A stretch of 64,000 nt of DNA from Sympetrum striolatum (taxonomy: Eukaryota; Arthropoda; Insecta; Odonata; Libellulidae): contig OX388345.1 of NCBI GenBank assembly GCA_947579665.1, positions 72,655,454 through 72,719,453 on the forward strand, in the 5' to 3' direction. The notes below the pieces were generated by a model, which made no database searches, was not told the origin of the DNA, and was given only the letters and a program-made list of their open reading frames with translations. A program made the translations under genes and the position numbers. Positions 1 through 12,589 of the stretch are shown piece after piece (within the stretch, counting starts at the first letter, position 1; each line of letters opens with the position of its first letter).

Positions 1-59
1 AATATCATTTAATAACTGAATTTTTAACAAACAGAAATTTTCCAGAAAATTTTATCCTC

Positions 60-141
60 AACCCCACGGTCCCGGGTTCGAATCCCGGCTAGTAGGATTT
101 TTCCGTCTAGGGAATGGTCTTGTGTAATTGTTGTTGTTAAT
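60..141 (+). mobile_element. tRNA-derived SINE fragment, 5'-truncated
   Basis: A perfect tRNA-type T-arm sits at 72-88 (CCGGG, a 7-base loop TTCGAAT, then CCCGG). It contains the RNA polymerase III B box GGTTCGAATCC at 75-85. No matching A box or acceptor stem lies upstream; the DNA before it is AT-rich. The sequence runs on for about 55 bases to a short GTT repeat (TGTTGTTGTT) near 127-137, a common type of SINE 3' tail. This reads as the tail part of a tRNA-derived SINE cut off at its 5' end. A genuine tRNA gene is excluded because there is no acceptor, D or anticodon arm. Confidence 0.6.
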
Positions 142-768
142 ACCTACCAGTGTAAAAGTCAAGAAATTAGATGTTTGTTGGGTATATGAAATAAATAAAA
201 TAATAAAAAATACCAAGTCGAACCTTATGTTCCAAATTTTCTGAACTGTCCTAAATCTGATGAATGCCATGCATATTCAATTAAAAAAAGTAATTTAAAA
301 ATTAGTAGTTCCAAATATAAAGTTTATTTTATTTGAACATTTGCAGCACTAAGGATGGATGGACAACACATGATCCTGCAGGGTGCGGCTTTGCGATGGA
401 GGAAAGCTAGTCGCTCTTGCGCAGGAGGGGTCGCTAATCTAATTAGTTGAACGCAGGCAGTGTATCTCAATTACTTCGGAATCAAATTTTCCCGGATTGA
501 AAATAAAAACACTGCCCAAATAGAGAAAGTACAGGAGATGATTGAGAGAGGTCTTTAAAGAGATTTAAAGGACTAGTAAAAGTAAAGAGGATAAGCTTGA
601 AAAAACTACTCAAAAGCTAACCAAAATAAAAGAATTGTCCACTTTTGAATAAGATTTATATTCTGATAGGCCACTCATCAATTGTATATCCAATATAATT
701 TGACTCTGAGAAACGAGATGAGTAGATGTAACACTTTCAGCACTTGCGAATACGTCTATTGTCCAGTG
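142..768. other. AT-rich non-coding DNA, nothing recognised
   Basis: Mostly AT-rich DNA with one GC-richer patch at about 360-440. I see no coding signature, no repeat of clear identity and no RNA gene. Confidence 0.5.
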
Positions 769-838
769 TTATTATTATTAAGGTCTTTATTAAAGACGAG
801 ATTGAGACTGAAAAGTCTCTTCTTCCATCTAACCTTCG
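769..838 (-). mobile_element. Non-LTR retrotransposon 3' end, short copy A
   Basis: Read on the minus strand, this is a retrotransposon 3' terminus. A hairpin (GAGACTTTTCAGTCTC) is followed by CAATCTCGTC, then AATAAAGACC, then a run of TAA units. A second diverged copy lies at 55,484-55,554 in the same orientation. It shares the hairpin, the words ATGGAAGAA and CTCAATCTCG, and the TAA-type tail. A 3' hairpin plus a short-repeat tail and strong 5' truncation fit CR1-, jockey- or RTE-like LINEs. The copy is too short to assign a clade. Confidence 0.6.
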
Positions 839-3190
839 AATATTAGACGTGACTACCTGTAAATTTTGCCATCGGAAGAAACTACACTATTTTACTATCA
901 TTTGAGGAAACAAACCGCTGAATTATGACATAAATTAAATGAATGAATCAACTAATATGTAAAACAGAAATGCCAATTTAGCGATTTTATCACTAGAGCA
1001 AGCGCATTTTTCTTTACCTTGGCCATTTTTAAATTCTGTTTCAGCAACTCTTTCTCTCCAACCAGCAAGTGCAGTTACGCATAAAACCTTCTACATGTGT
1101 AGTATAATACCGTTACATAAATCAATATAGCGTTACGTTAACTGGATGAAAGACTTCAAGCTCAAGTTACCTGTTACTTATTTATTGATGAACTGCTGTA
1201 TGAACCACGTAAATACAGAGCAATGACCCCACAAATAACGCTTTTTATGCTAATAAATAAGGAAGGAGCAAGACGTATGATTTTTTCGTTTTATATCTAT
1301 TTTTCTATTGTATGATTGTACAGGTTTTTTCTACAAAACTTTAATCCTTAATCTTATACAGCCCGCGGGACTTTAAAGTTTTTTTGCCCATAGGTGTACA
1401 TACTAGCAAATGTGACTTCAGAAATTAGGTGTAAGAAAGGCCCACATGGGTCTAACCTCGCCGAATAATGAGTTGAATAATAATAATGTACACTACTTAA
1501 CAGCATAACTCATACTTCAGTAACTTCCATACTATCAGAGCCATGAATAAGGCCAAGAAGAAAGCAAATGATAGATACTTGCATTTCTAGGCGGTACCAC
1601 AATAAAATTCAATAGTATTACATGCACCAAGGTATATCAAGTTAATTCATAAGGTAAGTCCCAGTTAACTCCCTTAGAAACTTAGATATTGCTATTTCTG
1701 TCTCCACCAGCATAGAAACAATTCATAAGTCTGCTGGCTCAACTAAGCTATCAAAATAAATAAATCATACTATTAATTAAACATTTCAAACATCTTATGA
1801 ATAATTCCCAGTACTGCAGGGGAGAAAGGTGGCGAAAACGCTACGGAAAAGGAGTAACTTAGAGTGAAAGAGCGCAACATCACTTCTTAGCGCTTTCCCA
1901 GTGGCTTGCAAACGATTTTCCTTAGCTAAGGATGCGAGGATGGAAAATCATTAGAGGAAATTACGAAACGTATTAAGAGAGGCGTCACTAAATGGGTTCC
2001 GCGGGAGCTGAAATCGGAAGCGACTGCAGTTAGTTGAGGAAGTGGATGACCGCTTGGTTGACCGCCACGCTGGACGGCTCGCCTTGAACTTCGGAATTCC
2101 ATTTCTTTGCTTATGTAAGCCATGGTTACCCGATCGTGGCGTCATAAAACATTCTTTGAGGTGCGAGAAATACAAGTGTCTTGAATTCATTGTGTTTACT
2201 CTTCAAAAACAAAACAATATTATAAATAGGACCTTCTCCCATCGGAAGGACATTTACCCAACCTTCAAGGGGCCATTTTGCTGCGTGTTACCAATTTTTC
2301 AATTTGCTGACATAGAAACATCGCGTAGTAAATCGCATATAACAGCTATATATATGTACCGAAGGAGAAGTTATTTCATTTTGTAATCAATCGTTAGAGA
2401 AACTATGCAGTTGGCAAAAATATGAGCATATATTAAAGCGATTAAGTATACATAACAGAAGGGAGGAAATATAATTCAGAAGCTGCTTTTCGGGGAACAT
2501 ATTCGATGCACATAAATATAAAAGTATTTGAATTTATTGGAGGAGCTGAATCACTCAACCAGCTAGGACTTTCGAATTCATACTAACAAAAGAAACTCAG
2601 CTTTTACTTGCCGTAGTTATTCAACCGTAATAGAAAAAAAAACTCAATTTTAAGAGGTGATTCAAATTAATGTTCAGCTACGTACTAATAAACATTCCCT
2701 CAGTACTAAAATTCAGTGAAACTATGCCGCATATTTATTTCCTTTCTTAATCATTCAGGCCTTACTCAAGGCTACCTGTTTTCTTTGTTAATAAAAGAAA
2801 TACAATATCAAATAAAAAGTTAAATCCATGTGGTCCCAATATTTAAAATGTTTCGTAGCAACAAGTACGTTGAATGGAGAGCAAAACTATAATGCGTATT
2901 TCTTGTTTACTCCTTATATTAAAGAGAATTAAATAATCTGTACTTTAAAATATAAATAATACATATTATAAAGAAACATGGATTAACTTATTTCGGATAA
3001 AAAAATCAAGTTAAAGCACGCCTTCCATTGCATTTCCAAGGGCAAGAATTCTACGCTTTTCAACGAATTTCGGAGGTGAAAATTAAAACTAATTTCTAAA
3101 GAGCGCCATAAACATTCCACATGCTCCAAAGCATTTACATCAATTTCACAGCAGTGACTCCGTGTCGAACGACTATTAATAGCAGTCACA
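839..3190. other. AT-rich non-coding DNA
   Basis: The ground here is AT-rich. A moderately GC-richer stretch lies at about 1,815-2,190. Short open frames occur there on both strands, the longest about 114 codons on the plus strand, but they overlap each other and resemble no protein family I recognise. TAA/TTA-rich runs occur near 1,470-1,490. I see no gene. Confidence 0.5.
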
Positions 3191-3420
3191 CTTCTAACGC
3201 TGTAACGGAAAGAGCCCCCACACGCCGCTTTAGGGCCATTTTAATTTAGCGATTTGCAACGGTTAATCAAAACGCGAAAATTACTTTAGACCATTGTGGG
3301 CGATTCCCTTTTAATCTTCTATTAGCGCCAGCGCGCGATCTCTGGATGAGTCAACCAGCGATTCGAAGCTAATTAAACGTCAAAGGGTGCCTCACAATAA
3401 CTCAGCATTCCCTTATGACA
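3190..3420. other. GC-richer unique block, possible regulatory DNA
   Basis: A block clearly richer in CpG than its flanks, with little open frame. It includes homeodomain-type cores (TAATTAAA near 3,371, and several TTAAT/AATTA words) and the alternating purine/pyrimidine word GCGCGCG around 3,331. It is not repeated elsewhere in the window as far as I can see. Unique, GC-enriched and non-coding DNA of this size is what a conserved enhancer in an AT-rich insect intron can look like. This is inference only; no conservation data are available. Confidence 0.25.
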
Positions 3421-3663
3421 AAAAACAGAGCAAATAATAGACAGATTAGAGTACAATTAATATGGATACACCTAGAGAGACCAGCATAAATAGAAGAACT
3501 ATGGGGCAAAAATTAACAGGATACAAACAGCTGTCCTAGTAATAATATATCTATAAATATTAGACTCAAATTAACGTAATTGAAGCTAGCTAGCTTTTTT
3601 ACGGCTAGATATCTTTGGTTTATCAATCCATTATTATCACTATGTAGTCGAAGATGTACTTAT

Positions 3664-3699
3664 TACTTAAATTATGCTTTGTACTTAAATTATGCTTTG
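3664..3699. repeat. Perfect 18 bp tandem duplication
   Basis: The unit TACTTAAATTATGCTTTG occurs twice back to back (3,664-3,681 and 3,682-3,699) with no mismatch. A perfect two-copy repeat in otherwise diverged DNA suggests a recent slippage or duplication event. Confidence 0.85.
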
Positions 3700-4676
3700 A
3701 AAAATTAACGAGGAAACTCTCACTAAAGAATCAAGTCATTATAAATCCTTCAACTAACTAATAGCAGACTTAAGATTCCTTTTTATATCTGGAAATATTT
3801 AGCTGAAGGCTATATTACATATAATTAAAAAAAGTCTTTACCGCAAATCTTATAAAAATATACTGCCACAACTACTTGCATTGTTATTTTTGTACAAGTT
3901 TTGCAGTAAAAACTAAAATAAAATGAAATTCCACCAAGTATCGCAGAATCTTATTCATTTTACATATGCTTCATTTAACTTTCACTGAGGATTAAGAAGA
4001 AATAGTTCGACTTCGAAAACATGAAAATATCGGAGAACACACCATAATTATATTCTAATCAACTAAATTCCACAAGAAAGTATACTAATTCCTACTATTT
4101 TCAAACAGTAGCAATAAAATTCGTCATTTTATGGCAATGTGCGGTAGTTGGGAAGCATTAGCAATAAAGGAAATAATTATATGCCCTAAGTAACTAATGT
4201 ACTCCTCGTAACTGTGTAAACCAATACAATATTAACAATATGTGCCAAATGAATGTTGTTAATAAATATCATAGAGAGACAGGAGCAGCAAGGCGGCCGT
4301 GACTTGTGCCACATCAAATTTTAACCGGAAAAGGACTGACCGAGATTTCTGTAACTAAATGATCAAATCATCCTCATTTTATTGCAAAATGCATGCGTCA
4401 AAATTGGAATCGTATACGGAAGCCTCTCATTACATCCGAGCAGTAATTACAAGACTAAAATAGGGCGATATCGAAGAACTCAAATGTGCAGAACATGGAA
4501 TAGAGTCGGGTGTTATGGTAGTCATCATAATTATTGGAGCCAAGTGCTACATTAAAAGAGCAAGAGAGCATTTTCTCCAACCAGCCATCACCTGAAAAGC
4601 AGCTCAAGTTGAAATTTAAAAGAATTGCATGAATATGAAACTTTTCTGAAAGGCACGGCATTTCTAAAATACTAAC
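3700..4676. other. AT-rich non-coding DNA
   Basis: AT-rich DNA with stop codons in all frames at short intervals. No repeat or gene is recognised. Confidence 0.5.
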
Positions 4677-4714
4677 ACTTCATAAGTAAATATTAACTTC
4701 ACAAGTAAATATCA
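4677..4714. repeat. Imperfect 19 bp tandem duplication
   Basis: CTTCATAAGTAAATATTAA at 4,677-4,695 is followed directly by CTTCACAAGTAAATATCAA. The units differ at two positions. It is a small local duplication with no sign of function. Confidence 0.75.
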
Positions 4715-6500
4715 AAGAGAATCTTGTAGTAAAAGAACAACTGGAAGCTAAAAATGCGACGTCAAAAACTGAGTTTGAACTTTTTAAGAATCTTCGTCAT
4801 TTCGTACCTCTGTTTACTTATTTAAAAAAATCTTAATGAGGTTATCAGTAGGAAATCAGATGGCGATACTAGGAGCAAACATAAAATTTAGCCCACTCCT
4901 CGAGGAACCAAGTGGGAAAAACGGAGTAGTTTTACAGCACAATATTTTTATTTACTAATCGAAGTTCAACAGAATTATTATATAACCAGAGTAAGTGTTT
5001 TCTAAGGAAAAATTTAATGAACTGTAGTAAAAAAGTTGATAATCTCATTGTTTACTAGAAAACCCAAACATTAATGATTACATCCTGATTGTTTTCTCAA
5101 ACAAATTTTACACCCAAATTAAAATAAATAAACACTTTTGCTAACTTACTCACCAGCTCTCAGCTATCGATATCGATTACTCGAAAACATCATGACTAAT
5201 CCTGCATTTCGACCACCGACTTGATTGCAATCAATCTGACTTGAAACAATAACGACGAGGGGAAAGAACTTAAGTCTGAGATTTGAAAGATTTATGGAAG
5301 TAAACAGAAATAGTTCAGGTAAGTCATCAGCACGAGGCAGCGTCTCTTTCGAACGAAGTTTCTATTCTGGAAGGACGTCAGATTCGTCAATTAAAGTTAC
5401 CCTCAGAAAGTGAGTCAATAGATAATGCGAAAGCTCTCTTGTCTGCTAGATTAAGAATAAGAGACGGGAGGAAGGCACTGATGAGTATATAGAGTAAACT
5501 ACTATGGGAGGTAGATAGGTACCAAGGCCTTCCTTTGATACGATGGGAGCATTTCCTGAATAAGAACATTTTACAGGAAGGAAAGGGTCATTTGGATGCG
5601 ATGAATATTATAAAAATAATGAATTCCGGGAAACGGATGTAATTTTTGCTCGTAAAAGAAAAAAATTACTAATGAAAAAGAGCAGGAAGAATTGCTAACG
5701 TAATGCGTTAAATATTTTAAGGAAGAAACTTTTCAAAATTTGGGAAAAGTAAAAAGTTGACTTGATCTTATTCTAGAGTTGTAGTGAAAGAAGAGTTTTA
5801 GAAGCTTATTAGTGTTGGCGTAACCTTGTTATACATAGACATACATAACGAACTATTAATTTAATACTCTCACAAAGTTATTTGATCAATTTCCTGATTT
5901 CACTTTGGGGTGTCACATAAAATTTAGGTTACGAAAAGAAAAACACCAAAGGAAATCTTTGTTCCGTTAACACTTCACTACACTTTGCTCTATTGATAAT
6001 TCAAACTTGTTTTTATGCGCGAATGCTTAGGTTCACTTTCATAGATGCGAAGGTCGACCAGTGCGAAGATCTTCGCGGGTGGGATATTCAATGAACGTAA
6101 CAAGAGCGGTCTGATCAATATCCGGTAGCCGAAATCAATACGTTCGGATTAGCATTTTCATCTCCAATTGTAAATTTTTGATTTTGTTTTGACGAACAGT
6201 CTATGCTTATAGCAGCCTGATTAGGAGATTGACGCTCTGTGCGATTCCATTTAATTTTACGATTCATTGATTAGAATTTAAATTATTATTAACTAAATGT
6301 CAATACAATAGCCTTCCTGAGTCAGCATGGAGTGTCTCGTCAAGAAGCGCACAGGTTAGGAAGAGAAAACAACGACACAAACAAATAATACAATACGACA
6401 CTAACTATAATAAATAAAAATGAAACTGTTAACGCATTAACTTTGTAATGAAAAACATAATGGGCCAAAATGTTGTGTAACTATAAAGTATTTAATGAAT
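4715..6500. other. Non-coding DNA with a TATCGATA site and short palindromes
   Basis: Mainly AT-rich. The segment 5,150-5,560 is somewhat GC-richer. It contains the 8 bp palindrome TATCGATA (5,165-5,172) extended to TATCGATATCGAT, which matches the insect DREF-binding element, and the 14 bp palindrome TTGATTGCAATCAA (5,221-5,234). Another GC-richer patch lies at about 6,030-6,130. No coding region is evident. Confidence 0.4.
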
Positions 6501-6504
6501 TCAC

Positions 6505-6560
6505 TATACTAATGAAAAGTGGGAGTCTTGAGTTCGAGTCCCTGTCATGCCGCTATTTTT
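6505..6560 (+). mobile_element. SINE head fragment with B box
   Basis: A B-box-like word GAGTTCGAGTCC (6,530-6,541) is followed by CTGTCATGCCG. The same arrangement, a B box and then a TCCTGYCAGA-like word, recurs at 45,127 (minus), 45,280 and 58,119. This is probably a diverged and truncated member of that SINE group. Neither an A box nor a clear 3' tail can be made out. Confidence 0.4.
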
Positions 6561-8090
6561 AGCTTCTTTTTCTCCCAGGAAAACTAACATTTGATTCTAA
6601 AGATTTCCAGTAGAGACCCATTGACATTAGCTATTGTCAAAATAACCGATAAAAAACTTTTATGATACCTTGTAAAGACCGAAATTATAAAAATAGTATG
6701 CTCGATGATAAATTTAGGAACTATATTTATTATAATAAAAAGCGAATCCACCTTTTGCAATGAAACACGACACATCCTAAAATGTTTCTACCACGAAAAC
6801 TTGAGTTTTACGCAACTCTTCACAAAAATCGGTACTTCAAAAAATAACTTCAAAAGGTGAACAATGCAAAGACGTTGGCAGCATAGAGCCACTTTTCCAC
6901 AGTGAAATACATTCGCAAAAGTACAGCTTACGCAAATTTGAGCAATCATTCGCCGCAGTAGGTCGAAACTCACGCTAACGTCACCGTGACGGCGTTACAT
7001 CCAACAGTGCGACTCAAGGAGCATCCGGACAAAGTCAAGGATTCACTAAGCAGTTCTTCCTCAACAACAAAGGAAGAGAGAGATTTTTCGACCTTCAAAG
7101 ATTTATTTAACTTAAAACTAATAAATCGTTGATTTAAGGAGCAATGTCGATTTAAAAGGCAAGAATTATAAAGGTAAAGTTGCGAGGCGATGGATACTAG
7201 TTCATTTCACCAAAGAGTAAACAAGAAAATAATCTCTGTCATGAAGATAACTGAAAATCCTTAAAGTTGAGCTATTGAGTTGGAAAGAAGGAAAAACACG
7301 ATGTAGCGTAGAGGTCTTATATGATAATTATAAAGGATTACCATGGTAGAAACAAATTTCTAAATAGCATTCATACATATAAATATTGTTAAGATTGTTG
7401 TGATGATAACTTTAATAGGTTGGTCATTGGATATACTAAGTACTAAGTTATATATTTCTTAAGAATACTGTTTGAGTTGATATGATGCAATGTTCTCTGA
7501 AATTAAATTTAGGAGGTATTCTAAAATTTTATCATACGCAATGAAATGAAAAAGTTAAACCATAGAGTTACTCTATGGTTAAACATAACAAAAAATTAGC
7601 AGAAGAGCTACAAAATCAGAGATAGTAAAACCGGTTCAATTTTAGTTTCCAAAGCGAAATAGGAATTGAACGTGAACTTGGTAAATTGAAGTAAACTGAT
7701 GACTGGATGAAAACATTATGTACCTAGTATGTTAGCAGCTTACTTAATACATTTCACATTTAACATTACTATTTCTTGTCAAATTTTTAAATTGGACCCT
7801 TTAGCTGCTGACTAATTTTCCAATTCCAAGAAATTTAAAGTACTCATGATAACAAGAAAATGATTCACTCTCACTAAATGATCTCACTACTAGTTTCTGC
7901 CTGCAAGAAGTTGCTTTGAAATATAACAGCAAATAGCATTAAAATTTAAACTTTTGCTCATTCATGCCTAAACCGATGCATAGAAGCAAGGATACCAAAA
8001 TAATAACAATAAATACGACTTAAGGCGTGCATACAGTTAAAGGTTTAAAAGTTATCTTGATAAAATCAGTAATGCACGTTGTTAAAGCAA
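6561..8090. other. AT-rich non-coding DNA
   Basis: AT-rich, with a slightly GC-richer patch at about 6,950-7,070. Apart from the hairpin at 7,554-7,584, listed separately, nothing is recognised. Confidence 0.5.
7554..7584. repeat. Near-perfect short hairpin, 15 bp arms
   Basis: GTTAAACCATAGAGT at 7,554-7,568 is followed by one base and then ACTCTATGGTTAAAC. The arms are complementary except at one position. The one-base spacer makes it a cruciform-type palindrome, too tight for a microRNA precursor loop. There is no U-run behind it and no neighbouring gene. Confidence 0.8.
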
Positions 8091-8480
8091 GTTAATATTT
8101 AAGGCTGCATGTACTGTGATGGTGCACCTCGACTCGGGCTGGGAATAAATAGAAGGAACAGTTTCTTTCAATGCCGGCCCCTTTGAAAGACAAACGATAA
8201 ACAAATGCAAACGAACGTTTTTATTCCGAGCGGAAAGCAAAGAGCTACGCATTTCGCAAACTGAGAGAGCAAGTTCAAGCCGCTCGGTGAAGTAACTTCG
8301 CTTATCAACTCCTACGCAAAGCCCCCGAGATACGGCCGGCAAAAGTTAGTAAACAAAACCCTGAGGAAACATACAACGGCTCTCATGGAGATGAAGGTGA
8401 ACGTCCTTCCCCTTGGAGAAAGGAGGGAATTTATCGAGAGCGAAAAGTGGGCTTATCGAAGGTGTGTGGAAATTTCAATA
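8091..8480. other. GC-richer unique block
   Basis: This block stands out from its AT-rich flanks by CpG and GC content. A minus-strand open frame of about 86 codons (8,082-8,342) is the longest, and it shows no recognisable domain. The block could be an exon with short frame or regulatory DNA. Nothing in the sequence decides between them. Confidence 0.25.
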
Positions 8481-9850
8481 GATTAACCCTTTTACGAAGA
8501 ACGAACCTGAGTTATCGAATTCTGGAAAGTGACTAATCTCTTTAAAATGACATCGGCTTCTTTTTATCTCTTCAGATACAACAACCGTGTTTACATTTCT
8601 GAGAAAATGGAAGAAATTCTTGTTTTTTTATTTAGTATGGACGTCAAAGCTTTCTTCCGCGTATACCGGCTGCGACAAAAACAGAAAAAAGAGTGTTTGA
8701 GCCATTGATACTAAATTCGAAACTCAGAATATACGAGCGTCATACAAGTATGAGGACTATTTTTTCAGCAAATGACTGAATGGCCAAAAAATAATCGCTA
8801 AAATTGTATTCACCTATTCTGTGACTCGTATATTTATTTTCCTAGTTAGTATACCAACTGATGACTTAAACGCTGAAGTGGTATGCTAACTTTATTCAGG
8901 AAACATTGTTCATAGACTTACTTCAAATACGATTAATTTTACCTACGCTTAGCAGGTGAAGAAGAACTTCGTTATTCAACGAAAAGGCCAGGGCTTAAGA
9001 AGTTAAAATTTTAAATGTTCGTTTGGAAAATCAAAATTTTGACTAGCGATGCTTGATCTAGTATATACAACCGCCGAGATTCTTTGGAATAAAAAATATA
9101 AAACATAAACATAATATCAGGTCCGCATTCCATACCATCAAAGTATATACACATAAATCAAACGTGATATGAATTTAAATTTCTAACTTCCACACGAGCA
9201 ACAGCGATAGCTTGGAGTTACAATTCACATCAAACGTCATCAAATTCTTAGAGCATGTGATACGATAAAACAAGTTCAACAACTCAGCAAAGCGAAGGTT
9301 ATCAATTTGTTTACGGAAAATTGCGTGAATAACTACCCATTAATCACTATTAGGACATGATAATAACAAAACACGAACGCATAAAAACTAAACTAAAGAA
9401 AAGGGAAAGTTATACCAGAAATAAATTAAGCTAAATACTCAAGAAGCCTTGAATCTTGGCTATTTAATAAAAAAGACATTGATTTTTTTTGTTTTCTATT
9501 ATCTGATGGAAATTAATTATTTATTGCATTTTAGCTTAACATTTCCACTTTATTAATATGTTTTAATCTTTTTAGTTGATATTATTTGTATTTACTTATG
9601 TACTCAATTTGTTTACAACAAATAAATAATATATTATAAAACTTACTGTAAACCCAAATCTTTGATTATTACTTTTTGCGGAATAATCCTGCCTAATCTC
9701 CAGGCTTATAGACGCAATGCAGCTTTAGGAAAGACTTTCAACGCATAATCTCACAGATACCTTTGAGCCATTTACAACACCTAGCAGTGCTTTCTCGAAA
9801 CGAAAAAACTAAATCTGGTATTTATTGCGACAATTTTGCTTGTCTCGCCA
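8481..9850. other. AT-rich non-coding DNA
   Basis: Long AT-rich stretch, densest in A and T at about 9,460-9,660. No open frame of note and no recognised repeat. Confidence 0.5.
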
Positions 9851-10660
9851 TTAAAGCGTATAATTTCCATTACCTCAGCTAATGCGATCGCAAAGGTATT
9901 CGCAAACCGATTTAGCCTGCCTGGCATCAAACGACCCGCGTAGGTTAATTTCTCCCGCATAAAACTGTTGCGTAAGGGCAGCTAGACCGTAAAGCTGACT
10001 GGATTAGCGGATATTCCGCCGATTCCCCTTGTTAGCGAGCAAATCGTGACCGGAGGTGGCTTCATTGATGTTGCACGAATAATAGGCGTGTCTTCAGCCG
10101 ATGAAAACCCTTTGTCAACACGCGCTTTCCATTTCCGACACGATTTTTCATTTTCACGCTTCCGTAGACGGAAAAAATAGCCGTGACGCTCGACTTTCGT
10201 TGCCGCTCCTAACTAGGGGTTAAACACCTTAGGAGTAAGCTGCGCTTATATGTGCATTCGAAAAAAAAACGACTTTCACTGTAGCGGTGAAGGCATGTCG
10301 CTCCATTTTCCGAGCCTTTCTCTACATTCTACAACTATTCCGACTAAAAAAAAGTACATTTTCTCTTTACCGTTTGACTAGCTCCTGGATCACGGAGCTT
10401 TTGAACCTCGTGTTCCGACGCCTCTTTGAACAACTCATTCAATGCTCCAATTCCAGTAACTTTCCTGAGAACTATTCGGCTTTCTGGGATCACCGAATTT
10501 CTATCGTGAATTTGTTTCGCGAACATGGCCAATCTTATGCATGTTCGCCGGTGGCCATTCCTGGTCACGCGAGGCTAAATTCAATGTTAAGGTCACCGGG
10601 AGTCGGCGCAAGACCTTCCGGCCCAATAAGAAAGATTGACCGATCCGTTGGGCACTAGCA
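9850..10660. other. GC-richer unique block with overlapping short open frames
   Basis: Roughly 800 bases with many CpGs and few AT runs. A plus-strand frame of about 123 codons ends at 10,658, but its upstream-most initiator is GTG, which is not credible here. A minus-strand frame (10,344-10,568) overlaps it. Neither shows a known domain. Open frames on both strands reflect the local GC content. The block may be a regulatory element or hold part of an unrecognised exon. Confidence 0.25.
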
Positions 10661-12585
10661 CAACCAAAATGCCGCGATATTTTATTCCTTTCAACTCCAT
10701 CTATCTTTCCTGTGCATTATAATGCATCTTTCAATTATTTCATCCTTACAATCCAAAAGTATTTATGACCTGCCTTATTACTTTAAGATTTATCATTTAA
10801 GTTGTACTAGTACCTAAAATCTTTCTGATTGTGAATCTGATGTCCATACCACAACTGATTACAGAAAAATATGTTCGATATTAAATAAAACGTAAAGTTC
10901 AAAATGCTACGACGAAGGAGACTGTTTTCTGCTGTTTATTTGAAAATTTAATTCGCCTTCATTCTGTGATCTATTTTTTCTTGCATTCACTCTTTCTTAC
11001 ACCTTTTGCAGTTTTTCGTATTCCCCTTCTAGAGGTTTAAAAATCTATCCAATAACTTTATTTGTCCTTGTCAGCGTATCGCATCCCGTTTCTACCGATT
11101 TTCGTAAGCAACGGAAAGATCCGTATTACCGAATTTATGAGAAACACCCGATGAACATTTTAATATCCACACTATTATCTTATATACCCTTTTCTTTGTG
11201 GCCGTACTCCTTTTTTACGAGTGTTTGTATTAGACAAGGGTATAATTAAAGACGGGCCTTTCTAGTCCAAATCTCGGCCAATAAAGACGTGATGATGTAT
11301 GTATATTTAAAGGTCCCTCCATGGGAGAACCGATCTGCTTCTTAAAATCCCCGTACGTGAAGTGGTGACCTAATTCCCCTTTATTGGTGACTAAGCCGCA
11401 GTAGCCTATTCCACGGGCCAAAGTACTTCCAACAGCTGACGGGTGCTGCAGGACGCGTTTAACAATAAACTGTCGTCTTAATTAAGTACCAAGGAGTTAC
11501 TGTAAGTCTAACTTACCACCTGCTTTCCTCATGAGCTAGAGATATAGTAACGATGCTTCGATCGCGTCATGTGGGAAAAACTTTCTCTAAGAACGCCCTT
11601 AAAATGACATTTTCCCCATGAAAGGCCATGCACCAGCTGCTGATAAGCGTATATGGGGCATTAATGCCCTCTCTATACTCGCTTAGATCTTGCGTAGTTC
11701 ATAGCATTAGCGAGAAAGTAACAAGGTCAAGTCAGGATTGACGTTTGGAAAATGTAGATTTTAGAGTTTCTTATTCAATTGCCCTGTGGCAAATGGGTAA
11801 AAAAGGTTACTGTAACGTAGGAGATGAATAATAGCTTTTCATAAAACGAGATATCCATTTGGTAGCGTGTTCCACCTACAAAATCAAATTTATAACAGCG
11901 GAAAAAACTGTTAATAACTACCTATTTATTTTTCCTTGATATCTACTCCTATAGAGGATAATTTAATGAATTCCTTACAAAATATCGATAAAATTTGACC
12001 TTAATCGTATTTAATTTAGAAAAGGAGAAAAGATACTACGATGGAAAATATATCGAGGAAAAAAAAACAAATCTAAAGAATCAACCCTTATTTTAAAAGC
12101 TTGTACACTGAATAAGTAACATTCCTGTAAAATTGTTAAGATATCTATTGGCTGAAAGCATAAGCCATGAAATTTTATAACAGAGTAAGCTCTCTATTCC
12201 TTCAACAACTTTTTCAGACGTTTAAGTTAGTCAAGAATTTTTGATGAATAAAAAGAAAAAATTTAATTTCACAGTAATGGTATTGAAAACATTTACCTGC
12301 AACAAAAAATAAATAAAGAAGATAAGGCTCCAATAAATTAGTTTTCAAGCCAATAAAAAACTTTTGGAAATGAAAATATATATTGTTTTGCGGATAGGAA
12401 AAGTATCAAAAGAAATTTGCCTAATTAAAAACTAGCTCTCTTCTCACTGATCAAAAATTCATTTCTCTACTCAACGCCGCTTTTCCACAAAGTAACGGAG
12501 AACTTCATTAACACTAATTACACATATCCACCTTAACATTTCACAGGTGATACGCAGTGTACGATAATTTTCCTTCGAGGGCCTC
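10661..12585. other. AT-rich non-coding DNA
   Basis: AT-rich with a mild GC-richer patch at about 11,220-11,720. It contains the hairpin at 11,644-11,685, listed separately. No gene is recognised. Confidence 0.5.
11644..11685. repeat. Imperfect 42-base palindrome
   Basis: TAAGCG at 11,644 pairs with CGCTTA at 11,680-11,685. Inside, the perfect palindrome GGGCATTAATGCCC forms the core, and TATA words pair between core and ends with a few mismatches. The whole can fold into an interrupted hairpin centred near 11,662. The symmetric core could be a dimeric transcription-factor site; no known factor is assigned. Confidence 0.65.
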
Positions 12586-12589
12586 TTAC

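Noticed and set aside
10287..10658. 123-codon plus-strand frame
   Set aside because: The first initiator is GTG, no domain is visible, and a minus-strand frame overlaps.
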